From positions 1 to 34,343 of the forward strand of contig CACLCM010000016.1 in the NCBI GenBank assembly GCA_902605365.1: DNA of 34,343 nucleotides, written 5' to 3'. Numbering within the stretch: the stretch's first letter is position 1; each line of letters begins with the position of its first letter. Shown in pieces: positions 1-9,500 of the stretch. The stretch is from an uncultured Candidatus Poseidoniales archaeon (GTDB lineage: Archaea; Thermoplasmatota; Poseidoniia; Poseidoniales; Poseidoniaceae). Under the pieces are notes generated by a model. It searched no databases. It was not told where the DNA came from and worked only from the letters and a program-made list of their open reading frames with translations. The translations under genes and the position numbers were made by a program.

Positions 1-579
1 GAAGGTGGTTCAACAATTATTGAAGTCTCAGCCACTCTTCACAACGATTCAGTTGATGAGTTCCCAGTTAGTTTCGATGAGGATCTCGTAACCCTGACCA
101 AGTGGCTATGTGGCAGAGGAACTACAACTGCGCAATTCTTTGCTTGGGCAGATGTTGACCAATCTGGCGAAATAGACATGTTCGAATTATCAAACGCACT
201 GCAAGTTGCAGACATCGCAGACCTTCCACCATGGGAAATTGAAGATTTAGTCAAGATAATGGACATAAATTCTGATGGAAGACTGAACTTACCCGAACTA
301 GATATCGCACTTCTAAACATCAGAAACAAACTTGGAATCGAATTCATTCCTTACATCGAGGAAGAAGAATCAGAAGAAGTTGAAGATGAAGCAGAAGAGG
401 TTGAAGAACCTGAAGTCGAAGAGGAAGCAGAGGAAGTAGAGGAAGAAAAATCCTCAGTACCTTCTAAATCTGAATTGAATAAGATGAAGAAAGCGGAATT
501 AGTAGACTTGGCCAAATCCATGGGCCTGTCTAGTAGTGGTACAAAAGCTGTCTTGATTGAACGCATTACTCAGGCGTGA
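1..579 (+). CDS. EF-hand pair plus SAP domain protein, 5' truncated
   Basis: The reading frame is open from base 1, so the start lies outside the window; 192 codons are visible. Two canonical calcium-binding EF-hand loops can be read: DVDQSGEIDMFE (about bases 151-186) and DINSDGRLNLPE (about 262-297), each with acidic or polar residues at positions 1, 3, 5, 9 and 12 and Gly at 6. A strongly acidic Glu-rich linker follows (about 355-450). The last ~35 residues (about 475-576) match the SAP fold, a helix-turn-helix typically binding DNA, with the pattern MKKAELVDLAKSMGLSSSG. The visible part before the EF-hands is not recognised. The stop overlaps the next gene's possible GTG start (GTGA), so the two are probably co-transcribed. 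A calcium-responsive nucleic-acid-binding role is inference. Confidence 0.8.
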   Translation, partial: EGGSTIIEVSATLHNDSVDEFPVSFDEDLVTLTKWLCGRGTTTAQFFAWADVDQSGEIDMFELSNALQVADIADLPPWEIEDLVKIMDINSDGRLNLPELDIALLNIRNKLGIEFIPYIEEEESEEVEDEAEEVEEPEVEEEAEEVEEEKSSVPSKSELNKMKKAELVDLAKSMGLSSSGTKAVLIERITQA

Positions 580-584
580 AAGCA

Positions 585-1859
585 ATGCGCATTGGTTTGG
601 TAGGTAAGCCAAACGTTGGCAAATCGACATATTTCAGTGCAGCAACATTAGCCAAAGTGGATATTGCAAACTATCCCTTTTGTACAATTGAGGCAAATGT
701 AGGTGTTGCTTTCTTGGCTGCACCTCAAACTTGTCCATGCAAAGATTTGCGAGAGCGTCTAGAATCGGATGGAAGATTGGAGCCAGTTTCACAAGATGAC
801 CCGCGGCAGGGAAGTATTTGTGAGCCAAGGACAGGAACATGTGTCGCACATATTCGCTTAGTTCCAACGTTTTTGGTAGATGTTGCAGGCTTAGTTCCCG
901 GTGCTTCAGAAGGCCGAGGTAGAGGTAACGCATTTCTTTCAGATTTAGCAAATTGTGATGCCTTGATACAGGTTGTAGATGCTGCTGGCTTAACCGATAT
1001 TGAAGGAAATCCAATCGCAGCCGTTGATGATGTAGAGGCATCTCTCAAAGAAGAAACAGCGTTCTTGACCGCTGAATTAGATTCATGGATCCACAGTATC
1101 CTAGATGATGGATGGTCAAGAGGCTCTCGTCGTGTACAAGCTGAAGGCGAGAAAGGATTGACAACTTTCCTCCATGAAAGGTTCACAGGGCTAGGTGCTA
1201 ATTTGTCACATGTACTCCAAGCCTTGGATGGTTTTAGAAATCAATGGGGCGATATTGATACTCCTTGGATGTGGCCTGAAGAGAGAGTGCATTCGCTTGC
1301 GTTTTATCTTCGCCAGCAACTTTTCCCAATTCATATCGCTGCAAATAAAGCAGATTCTGCAAAAGGAACTCCTTGGGATGCAATTCAAGCAAACGGTATG
1401 ATTCAACCTACGATGGCAGATATGGAATTGGCTCTGAGAAGAGCAGACTCCAGCGGAATGATTTCATATTCTCCTGGGAGCGATACATTCGAAATTGTAG
1501 ATGAGTCCAAACTCAATCCTGCTCAAATTAATGCATTGTCTTCGATGAAAGAAAAGTTGGCACAATCAGGAGGGACTGGTGTCGCTGAATTACTATCTCG
1601 TGTACTATTCGATGCCTTAGACCACGTAGTTGTATATCCAGTTGCAGATGAGACTGCTTGGAAAGATGGAGAAGGTAGAATCCTTCCAGATGCCTTTGTA
1701 GTTCCAAACGGAATCGAAGCCAAAGCTCTGGCCTACAAAGTTCACAGCGATTTGGGAGACGGTTTCATCAAAGCAGTTGATGGTAGAACCCGTCGGATTG
1801 TAGGTTCCGAGCACGAATGTGGCGATAATGACGTGATTAAAATCCACGCTAAGTCGTAA
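585..1859 (+). CDS. OBG/YchF-family GTPase, Ygr210-like, with C-terminal TGS domain
   Basis: A P-loop GTPase of the OBG family. The G1 motif is GKPNVGKST near the N-terminus, G3 is DVAGLVPGASEGRGRGN, and G4 is NKAD, which suggests GTP specificity; YchF proper is ATP-preferring with an altered G4. The N-terminal half carries a short insert with CPC and, later, C-x5-C, as in archaeal/eukaryal Ygr210-like members, possibly a metal site. The C-terminal ~80 residues, from about VVVYPVADE to the end, fit a TGS domain. About 424 residues is a usual family length. I chose ATG 585 because family members begin directly with the M-x-I-G-L-V-G-K-P strand; a GTG at 576 overlapping the previous stop (GTGA) is the alternative. 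The family is linked to ribosomes and translation; the exact role is unknown. Its stop abuts the convergent gene at 1860. Confidence 0.9.
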   Translation: MRIGLVGKPNVGKSTYFSAATLAKVDIANYPFCTIEANVGVAFLAAPQTCPCKDLRERLESDGRLEPVSQDDPRQGSICEPRTGTCVAHIRLVPTFLVDVAGLVPGASEGRGRGNAFLSDLANCDALIQVVDAAGLTDIEGNPIAAVDDVEASLKEETAFLTAELDSWIHSILDDGWSRGSRRVQAEGEKGLTTFLHERFTGLGANLSHVLQALDGFRNQWGDIDTPWMWPEERVHSLAFYLRQQLFPIHIAANKADSAKGTPWDAIQANGMIQPTMADMELALRRADSSGMISYSPGSDTFEIVDESKLNPAQINALSSMKEKLAQSGGTGVAELLSRVLFDALDHVVVYPVADETAWKDGEGRILPDAFVVPNGIEAKALAYKVHSDLGDGFIKAVDGRTRRIVGSEHECGDNDVIKIHAKS

Positions 1860-3503
1860 TCATTCTTCTTGTCGAACTGCTTCAAGTTCAACACGTGGAA
1901 TAATTTCACTCGTCATTTCAGGCGAGGATGCAGGTACTGGTGAAACCATCTCGCCTACGTCAAGGAATAGACTTGGACCGTTTGCCATGAAGTATACAGA
2001 GCCACGACCAGTTCTGGAATCTGCAGGCTGTGGGTCTGGGCTTGATGCACATGCATCAATACAGCCATCTGCAAATGCGATGTAAACACGACCTTCAAGG
2101 TCGATGTGAAGGTCGTTGAAATCCAACAAGTTGCGGTTTGATCCACCTTGGTCACTTCGGCAATCACCGCTGTTCAGACACATTGCACCAACTTGTACAG
2201 GGTCGTCAGTGACTCTTCGTGTGTGGAATATTGGGTTTTCATCTAGAGCATTCAGACTGTAGGTAACATAGAGGTGGTAGTGAACTCCATTAGGCGCATA
2301 GTGTCCATTTCCATTCCAATTATTGCCATCGATGTCCGTTGTGTTTAGCAGTGAGCCATTCTCGCTTCCAAGATAGGTAATTGCGATTCTACCAGGGTCT
2401 CCTGCATCAGTTTGCGGGAAAGTAGTGGATATCACTTCAGCCGGACTGATGCGAATACTTTGCGAATCCCAAGTATCACCTGAGTCAGTACTCCTAGCCA
2501 TGTAAATTCCTTGGTCAGCTCCTGTCCAAATATGGTATGCGTTGGATTCACTATCGGTCGCAACTTCTGAATTCTTTCTAGGATTTGGAGTGCTGGTATC
2601 TTGGCCCATCTCTCGAGTATCCCAGGTTAATCCGTTGTCTTTAGACAAAATAACTGCAGGTGTAGCGACTCTTGGAGTGACATATACTGTACCGTCAGGA
2701 GCGGTAGTTATCGCTCCATGTAATCCACCATTACTGGTTGCTAGGCCGTATATTTGGCCACCAGTAGGGAATGTCGCACCTCCATCATAACTGGTGTAGC
2801 AAAATATTCCAGCTAGTTTGTTGTAACAAAAGTAGACTGCCTCTGAGTAAAATGGACTAAGTTGTCCAGGTATGCCATATCCTGCATCAACCCAAGGTCC
2901 AGAGCCTAGTTTTATGTGGTCGTTTAGAGGAATAGGTCCACTGTCGTATGGGTTACCTAGCCACGACTCCCCATTGTCATCTGACCAACCAATCCAGGTA
3001 GTAAAAAGCCCCATCATGTGGATATTGAAGATTCGGTCAGTAACTGGGTCGACCCATCCATATGGGTCACTGGTAAATGGTGCTTGAGTTATGTCTGCAG
3101 TATTTTCCCAAGTAGCCCCATAGTCACAAGAGCGCATTGGCTTTTCCATAGCGATAAAGAACATACAACCATTCGATGTAACTCCAATACTAGGCTCCTT
3201 TCCAGTTTCACCGACATCGCTGAAAATGTAATCAATTTCTAATGGTGCCTCATCTACTGCCATACCAAAACCGTCAGTAACAAAGACCCGGGGGTCATTG
3301 AATTCAGGTTCAACAACCTCTAGTTCCACGACTTCTTCTGAAGAAAATACGTAATAGAGAACAGTTGATGATAATAGTAAGATCACTAATCCAAATGCCA
3401 TTGCCTGGACCATTGTGAATGGGCCTGCCATAGCGGGCTCGAAGATTGCATCTGGGGCATCATCTTCTACCAATTCAGCATCTTGAATCTCTTCCTCAGC
3501 CAT
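1860..3503 (-). CDS. membrane-anchored Asp-box (BNR/sialidase-like) beta-propeller protein
   Basis: 547 residues. An acidic N-terminal tail is followed by one hydrophobic helix at about residues 29-52, then a long extracellular region, consistent with an N-terminally anchored exported protein. Five Asp-box motifs (S-x-D-x-G-x-[TS]-[WF]) are visible at about residues 125, 174, 238, 287 and 338: SCDYGATW, SDDNGESW, SYDGGATF, SKDNGLTW, STDSGDTW. Asp boxes mark turns of sialidase-type propellers. I do not see the FRIP motif or a clear arginine triad of true sialidases, so binding or another glycosidase-like role is as likely. ATG 3503 is supported by AGGTGA five bases upstream (3509-3514). It lies 10 bases after the zinc-ribbon membrane gene and is probably last in that operon. 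Its stop abuts the OBG GTPase stop on the other strand. Confidence 0.85.
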   Translation of the reverse strand: MAEEEIQDAELVEDDAPDAIFEPAMAGPFTMVQAMAFGLVILLLSSTVLYYVFSSEEVVELEVVEPEFNDPRVFVTDGFGMAVDEAPLEIDYIFSDVGETGKEPSIGVTSNGCMFFIAMEKPMRSCDYGATWENTADITQAPFTSDPYGWVDPVTDRIFNIHMMGLFTTWIGWSDDNGESWLGNPYDSGPIPLNDHIKLGSGPWVDAGYGIPGQLSPFYSEAVYFCYNKLAGIFCYTSYDGGATFPTGGQIYGLATSNGGLHGAITTAPDGTVYVTPRVATPAVILSKDNGLTWDTREMGQDTSTPNPRKNSEVATDSESNAYHIWTGADQGIYMARSTDSGDTWDSQSIRISPAEVISTTFPQTDAGDPGRIAITYLGSENGSLLNTTDIDGNNWNGNGHYAPNGVHYHLYVTYSLNALDENPIFHTRRVTDDPVQVGAMCLNSGDCRSDQGGSNRNLLDFNDLHIDLEGRVYIAFADGCIDACASSPDPQPADSRTGRGSVYFMANGPSLFLDVGEMVSPVPASSPEMTSEIIPRVELEAVRQEE

Positions 3504-3513
3504 TTAAATCACC

Positions 3514-3900
3514 TCAGTGACCTTTAGGGCGTTCATATTCGGGGGTCAATCTTGCCATAACGGCCATGTGCTTAGATGATAAGAAGAACATGTAAACAGG
3601 AACTAGTAGTGTGAATACTCCTAGGAGAATAAGTGTGTACAGGCCCCAAGGGTCAACATCTTTGATGTATAATGTCCACGCTATCCACACGACTGAAAGC
3701 CACATTATAGGAGACCAGCGGCGGGCTAGTGCAGAGAATCTCGCATTTGTAGTCGACTTATCATACAATGAGGCCGCTTCTTCTTGGGTGACTAAGCCCA
3801 TCTCTACACCACAGCGAACACAAACTTGTGAATTGGGTCCATTCCCGTGAATAAACTGTTCACGAGCATAGGTGCCGTAGCAGTGACGACAGGTCGGCAT
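3514..3900 (-). CDS. small zinc-ribbon membrane protein, two helices
   Basis: 128 residues, not recognised as a named family. The N-terminus has two CxxC knuckles (CRHC at about 4-7 and CVRC at about 27-30), which fit a zinc ribbon. Two hydrophobic helices follow at about 62-80 and 85-108, and the tail is short and basic/polar. I chose ATG 3900 because it directly precedes the zinc knuckle and has GGTGG about eight bases upstream; a TTG at 3933, inside the upstream gene, would add 11 residues. It sits just after the fused aminodeoxychorismate synthase gene and just before the Asp-box propeller gene on the same strand, so it is probably co-transcribed. Any link to either neighbour's function is unknown. 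Confidence 0.75.
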   Translation of the reverse strand: MPTCRHCYGTYAREQFIHGNGPNSQVCVRCGVEMGLVTQEEAASLYDKSTTNARFSALARRWSPIMWLSVVWIAWTLYIKDVDPWGLYTLILLGVFTLLVPVYMFFLSSKHMAVMARLTPEYERPKGH

Positions 3901-3926
3901 GTATTGTGCCACCAACAATCTCCATT

Positions 3927-5879
3927 TCAACAATGCGATGCTCTCGTAAGAAATTCAGCAAAGACCAACATCCCATTTGGTGAACCAATCGACTCCGGAT
4001 GGAATTGAACACCGTAGGTGTTTCCATCTCGTATTTCCATTGGCAGTACACCAGTTTCATCGGTTGAGGTAATTTCAATGTCACCATTTCCTGACAAAAT
4101 TAGTGAGTTATAGCGAGTCATTACGTGTTTTCCTTCTTGCAATAATCCGTTACCATTCGAAATGATATTGCAAGGTACTCCATGAACTGGTCCAAGAGGG
4201 CTTTCAATTAGTTTCATTCCGCGATTGATTCCAATCGCTTGGTGTCCCAAACAGATCCCTAGAACCGGAATATCAAGAGAAGCCGCATGCATGGATAGTG
4301 GAGATATTTCAGGACGCCCAGGGCCTGGTCCGATTACCACCGCATCATGCTCAATTTCAGTGATTCCGCCTCTCCCGTCCAAGACATCTACATCACAACC
4401 AAACGATTTCAATGCATGAATTATATTGTGAGAGAAAGAGTCGAGATTATCGATAAAAGCAACACTAAGGTCAAATTGTTTTTCAGGAATGAAGGGTTGT
4501 TGTTCTAGATAGAGAGGATAGATTCCCAATTCACCCTTTGGCAAAGATTTGGTTTCAGGATTTAGCCATCCGCAAGCGCGTCTAAGAGCAGCCGCTTTCC
4601 AAATTGCTTCAGCAACCTCGGCTTCGGGATTGCTTTCTATTGTAATCCCACCTCCTGCAACAACAGTTCCTTGCCAACCTTCAGGCGAATATCTTGCTTC
4701 GAGAGTTCGAATCATAATGTTCCAAGTAGAATCTCCTGTGTGAACATCAATCCATCCCATAGAACCGGTCCAGAACGACCTTGGCTTCTGCTCGATTTCA
4801 TCTATTGCAGCACAGACTACCGTTTTTGGGCAACCGGTAATGCTTCCGCCAGGAAATAGAGCCTGCAGTGCATCTATTCCATCTTTTTCAGCATCTAATT
4901 CGCCAGTGATCTGAGAGACCAAATGTTGTACATTAGCATAGGCTTCAACATCAAATCTAGATTGAAAAACGCTGCCAGGTTGAGATACTATTCCCAAGTC
5001 ATTTCTTTCGAGGTCTACCAACATTCGATGCTCAGCTCTTTCCTTTCTATCGTGAACTAAATCTCTGCGAAGTAGAGATTCCTGGTCCGAGTCTGAGCCT
5101 CGAGGCCTAGTGCCTTTTATTGGAGCAGTCATAACTTCTCCATCCTTTGTTTCAAGCAGTATTTCAGGGGAGGAAGATGCTAGAGCAATACCAAGGTCTG
5201 CAGCTTCGATATATCCGCTAAATGGTGCAGGGTTATTCATTGCCAGCCTGTGGAATATTGTAGATGGGTCTTCTTCCAAAGGGCCGGTCCAAGTTCTTCC
5301 AAAGTTGAGTTGATACAATTCTCCTGCAGTAATTGAATGTTTTATTTTCTTGACAATTTCTGCATGTTCAGCATCACTATGTGATGATTTTTCGCCTTCA
5401 ACTCTGACCGTATTCGCAACTTCAGGGATAATCACTTCAGATTCATCCCAAGAATCGACCAACCAAAGAATCGCAAGAATTTCACCTTCAGCAGGAGGGT
5501 ATTGTAAGGATATTGGCTGAGTCCATTGTACTAGGTCGTATGATAGCGCACCCGCCCAAACCGAGCCGTTTGGAGTATGAGGTTTCAGCGCCCTCAACAT
5601 CGATTCCAAATTCATCGAATTGAGAATATTAGTGACTTTCCAACCTTGGTCTGTAAAATCTTGAAGTGCACCTTGCATCGGTTTTTTGGTTTTAGAAATA
5701 ATAGTCTCACCACTAAGCGGAGAGTGAGTTTTTTGAGAATCAATATTTGGTTGAGTAATCACCAATCTCTTCTTCATTCCTTTAGCAAACATACTACGAG
5801 TCGCCAGATGAGATTTTGGTCCACCTGATAGTAATAGAATTCTATCTTCGCCCTGTGAAGCGATTAGACGATCTATCAT
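3927..5879 (-). CDS. pabB: aminodeoxychorismate synthase, fused PabB-PabA
   Basis: 650 residues combining a chorismate-binding domain (about 90-440) and a class I glutamine amidotransferase (about 470-650). Chorismate-domain motifs are PIKGTRPRG (about 253-261), GGSITGCPK (about 344-352) and GGGITIESNPEAE. Lys255 in PIKGT matches the catalytic Lys of PabB, where anthranilate synthase TrpE has Ala, so I favour p-aminobenzoate synthesis: chorismate plus glutamine to 4-amino-4-deoxychorismate. The amidotransferase shows GPGPGRPE, the nucleophile in GICLGHQ (Cys543) and FHPES (His627). The domain order is synthase first, amidotransferase second. ATG 5879 overlaps the pabC-like stop as ATGA, with GGAGAGG about seven bases upstream; a TTG at 5909 is less likely. 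The adjacent class IV aminotransferase supports the assignment. Anthranilate or salicylate-type activity is not fully excluded. Confidence 0.9.
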   Translation of the reverse strand: MIDRLIASQGEDRILLLSGGPKSHLATRSMFAKGMKKRLVITQPNIDSQKTHSPLSGETIISKTKKPMQGALQDFTDQGWKVTNILNSMNLESMLRALKPHTPNGSVWAGALSYDLVQWTQPISLQYPPAEGEILAILWLVDSWDESEVIIPEVANTVRVEGEKSSHSDAEHAEIVKKIKHSITAGELYQLNFGRTWTGPLEEDPSTIFHRLAMNNPAPFSGYIEAADLGIALASSSPEILLETKDGEVMTAPIKGTRPRGSDSDQESLLRRDLVHDRKERAEHRMLVDLERNDLGIVSQPGSVFQSRFDVEAYANVQHLVSQITGELDAEKDGIDALQALFPGGSITGCPKTVVCAAIDEIEQKPRSFWTGSMGWIDVHTGDSTWNIMIRTLEARYSPEGWQGTVVAGGGITIESNPEAEVAEAIWKAAALRRACGWLNPETKSLPKGELGIYPLYLEQQPFIPEKQFDLSVAFIDNLDSFSHNIIHALKSFGCDVDVLDGRGGITEIEHDAVVIGPGPGRPEISPLSMHAASLDIPVLGICLGHQAIGINRGMKLIESPLGPVHGVPCNIISNGNGLLQEGKHVMTRYNSLILSGNGDIEITSTDETGVLPMEIRDGNTYGVQFHPESIGSPNGMLVFAEFLTRASHC

Positions 5880-6562
5880 CTCCAGTCCTCTCCTAACGCA
5901 GAGATGCAAACCTGCTGCAAATTATTGGTTCCATCTCCGATTTCAACATCATCCAAGACAGTAAGTCTCGCAGCGCCCATCCCGGTTCCCAGTAGAATAA
6001 ATTCCTTAGCGCGTGCTACCATTCTTTCATTCAGCCGCCCTTCACTAATTACAAATCCAGCGTCTTCGATTGCCGATTTACATATTTCAAAAGTCACAGA
6101 ATCCACTCCTCCCATTTTGGAATCACTAATCCACACAACTCCATCGTCATCCAATACCAATGGCATTACTCTGTCACCATCGACAATACAGAATTCATGC
6201 ACCAAAAGGGCCACATCTGCCCCTTTTTTGAAAGATTCAATGGTTATTTCTCGGTATGGGTTCCAATCTCCATGTTTGGTTCCCATTACCTTGCGAGTCC
6301 ACCTAGGGGCAGGGACAGTAATCCCTTCTGCTTCCATGTGTATTTCTTGATAGAACGGCTTTGAATTGAACTCAACACCGTTTGAATCAACTTGTATTCG
6401 AATCAAACCATCCAAACCAGGAGGAACTTCGATTTCAGGAATCGAAATCCCAAGAACTGCAGCGTGCTTCTTCAACCGATTCAGATGTAAATCGAGATGG
6501 AATAAGTGACCATCTCTAGCTCTGACGGTGGTAAACACCGCACTCTTAGGGCCCTCCATCAT
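5876..6562 (-). CDS. pabC: class IV PLP aminotransferase, probable aminodeoxychorismate lyase
   Basis: About 228 residues, slightly short for the family. The N-terminus fits the class IV signature (T-x-R-x-x-x-G-x-x-F-x-x-x-x-H-L-x-R-L). The Lys in GTKHGDW (about residue 96) is the likely PLP lysine, and LLGTGMGAARL near the C-terminus matches the phosphate/carboxylate-binding Gly-Thr turn. The family includes branched-chain and D-amino acid transaminases and PabC. Direct 4-base overlap (ATGA) with the fused PabB-PabA gene makes 4-amino-4-deoxychorismate lyase, giving p-aminobenzoate and pyruvate, the best inference. ATG 6562 starts four bases after the upstream stop, suggesting translational coupling; ATG 6559 or ATG 6580 (14-base overlap) are alternatives. 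The sequence diverges from bacterial PabC, so specificity is not certain. Confidence 0.75.
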   Translation of the reverse strand: MMEGPKSAVFTTVRARDGHLFHLDLHLNRLKKHAAVLGISIPEIEVPPGLDGLIRIQVDSNGVEFNSKPFYQEIHMEAEGITVPAPRWTRKVMGTKHGDWNPYREITIESFKKGADVALLVHEFCIVDGDRVMPLVLDDDGVVWISDSKMGGVDSVTFEICKSAIEDAGFVISEGRLNERMVARAKEFILLGTGMGAARLTVLDDVEIGDGTNNLQQVCISALGEDWR

Positions 6563-6566
6563 GCAA

Positions 6567-9500
6567 TCACAACAAGTCATCCAAGAAGGAGGTGTCTATT
6601 CCTCCCTGTGCAGGCTGCTGTTGCTGAACAGGCTGTGTCCAACGCTGAGGTTGTGGCTGTTGAGCAGGTTGCTCGATACGTTGTGCAGCCGCATAAATGT
6701 CATTTTGTTGAGCAGGCTGTATGGCTGCTGGCGGTGCGACAGGTGGTGCAACTTGTCCGCCGAAACTTCCTGTATCATCCCAGCCATCTCTGGCTTGAAT
6801 TCCCCAAGTGGCTTCTTGCAATTCCCACTCCTTGTTTCTTGCAGGACTTCCGCCCCGTCCTCTGAATACTAGGATGAGTAGGATTACTGTCACAAGAAGT
6901 AAGCCTGCTAAAATCAAATTATCTGTAGTCAATAATTCTCCCAAATTTGTAGACGAGTCATCACCATCAGGGGAGTCTTCTCCACTATCGGATTGCCCAG
7001 GAGGGCCAATCCTTTCAGAATCAATTATCTCACGGCTGAATTGGCTATCTTTAGCAGAAACTCCAATCCACCAAGTTGTATCATCACTTAGTTCAGGGAA
7101 GACACTTGGAGTAATCATGAACGAATCTGAAGACCCAGATTCACCCACCATATTAGCATCTACAACTTCACTAAACTCAGAATCAGAGATGTATACCACA
7201 TATGAGCGAACACTTGGGTCAGTACTGTGGTCCCAAGATACCAAGATGGAATCATCGATCCATTCTAATTCTAAACCTTCAATGTCAGGTAAGTATGCTG
7301 CCTTGTCATCTACACCATCATCGATAGCGATAGCGGTTGATGTAACTAAATTATCTCGATGCGCATTTCCTGAAGAATCTACAGCAACTACTGCTACCGT
7401 AACCGGCAGGTTTGGAATTACCAAAGCATCGTATGCTAAGATCTCGATAGTTAGCGGCAACTCAGGACTTCTGTCGAAAGTTGCGATTGGGTTCTGAGGG
7501 CCATTACCATCTGCGCCTACCGATGTGAAGGAGAATGCAGCAGCATATACTTCGTAACTACCGATATCACTAGATTCTGATAATGCGAACTCTAGTTGAA
7601 CCGCAGTACCGTCATCACTTGGCATATCATACAGGTCAATATCTTCGAGACGGTCAGGAGGTGTAGTATCCGCTAGATTATCAATTGGCGTAACCATAGC
7701 TGTATTCAAATTATCAAGGTGTACATTGCCCTTGATATCGTGAACTGTGATTGCCACATACAACTCAATATCTGGCTGAATCTGACTTGGCAATGCTGAA
7801 GAAATACTGCTTCCTCCATACAGTGCTGTATTCAAGGTCAACTGAATTGGACTCTTTTCAGTGTCAATCCATTGTTTGTTCAACACGATACAGCCACATT
7901 TTCCTGGCTCAGTTCCTGCCTCAACCCAGAAGTCAGTCAGGTCATCCAGTGGATATTGTGCAACCCAGATAACATAGTAATCGAAGTCATCTACTTCGGT
8001 TGGAGCCCATGAAACATCGATTGCAGTACCATCATCATCAGGGTGGTCCCAAGCGTTTAGTTCAACGATTCTATCAGGTTCGCTAGCGCCATCAATATTG
8101 TTGACATACGGAGTAACTTCTAGAATTGTAACATCTCCAGTGTCTCCATTCAGCCACTTGTCGTAAGCAACCGCTCCAATCCAGTATGGCTGGCCGTCAA
8201 TCAATTGGTCTTCACCGATTGAATCTATGATTGTCATATTTGTTTCACAGTCAGGAACGATTGCCGCTTCTACCATTCCGTCTACATTACCAGGTAACAT
8301 TTCATTTTCCTTTAGCATCATGTATACTACAACATATGCACAGTCACTGGCAACGGAATTATCCCATCCCATCTGTACTCTTCCACCGTCGTCTTCAGGG
8401 ACATCTTCTGCCCAAACGCCGGTGAGTTTTGGCGGAGGAACGCCGTCATTGACTCCTCCAGTAGGCACTACTGGCCCGATCACTGTTGCATTCACCAGAT
8501 CCTCTTGACCGGATTCATCAACACAAGTGAATGCAAGCCAATGTGGTTTACCTGCTTCCAAAGTTAGAGTGCTGACATTTCCTGCCTGAGGTAAGATTTC
8601 AGCGTTTAGAGTCAAACCTAGTGCATCGGTCACTTCAGTCGTGGAAGCGTAAACGTGAGTACTTGCAAGGTCCAATGCGTTACATCTTGCCCACTCTGCA
8701 AAGACTTCACCATCTACTGCTACAAACTGGTCTCCAGATACAGCGGTAGCCCATGCAGGAGGTATAGGGACTTCATCGGAAGGTGTAGCTGGGCCAAATG
8801 GTGTAGAAGGAATTCCAAACCTTCCATCGTTGTATTCTACAACAACAACTGCCCAATATTCGACACCATCTTGAAGAGATTGTCCTTCAATAGTTGTAAT
8901 TTCAGTTTGTAGCCTAGAGTGCAGGCTGACTGAAGCATCAGGTGTTCGAGGCTGTAATTCAGATACAGTAGGTTGCGAAGTCCAAGGGCCTTCATTCAGA
9001 TAAACGAGATATCTTGAGAAGTCCTCATCGTGGACCAAAGTCCAATTCGCCATAAGAGTAGAACCGCCGTCATCAGGCCTATCCCATAGAGAGAGACCTT
9101 GTATTGGAGTTTCAGTTCTGAACCAATCATAGGTCAATTTGACCCACATGCTGCCATTGGATGGAGAACTGACTTGAAGATTAACATGGCGAGTTCCATT
9201 GATCAGTATTCCATTATCCATTGCATATTGCATACTGGACATGAACGTCGGGTCATTGGAGAGGTTGACTGTAGAGTTCCATTTCATGTCAACTAACTTG
9301 GCCCATGTTGCAGCTCCATCTACTGGAGAAGAGAGTGTCAGAGGTACGTTCTGCATAGAGATTCCATGAGCCCCCGCAGTTCCATCATCACTCAATGTAA
9401 CCGCATTAGAAGAGTCAACTAATACAACTTGCATTCCAGGATGAGTATAATCTGTAACATCTTGGAATTGTAACTGGAATCCTAATGACAGAGGGTCTGC

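Noticed and set aside
725-1186. Minus-strand open frame of 153 codons opposite the OBG GTPase
   Set aside because: Shadow of a well-conserved GTPase; no motif of its own.
5904-6350. Plus-strand open frame of 148 codons opposite pabC
   Set aside because: Low-complexity Ser/Thr-rich translation; the minus strand encodes a recognisable class IV aminotransferase.
6586-6606. AAGGAGGTG-like ribosome-binding sequence on the plus strand and a 5-bp GGAGG/CCTCC hairpin before pabC
   Set aside because: No credible plus-strand gene follows; the stem is short and lies in coding sequence of the surface protein, so chance is likely.
6808-7497. Plus-strand open frame of 229 codons opposite the giant surface gene
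   Set aside because: Serine-rich translation with no domain; it mirrors the minus-strand coding sequence, which has signal peptide, repeats and anchor.
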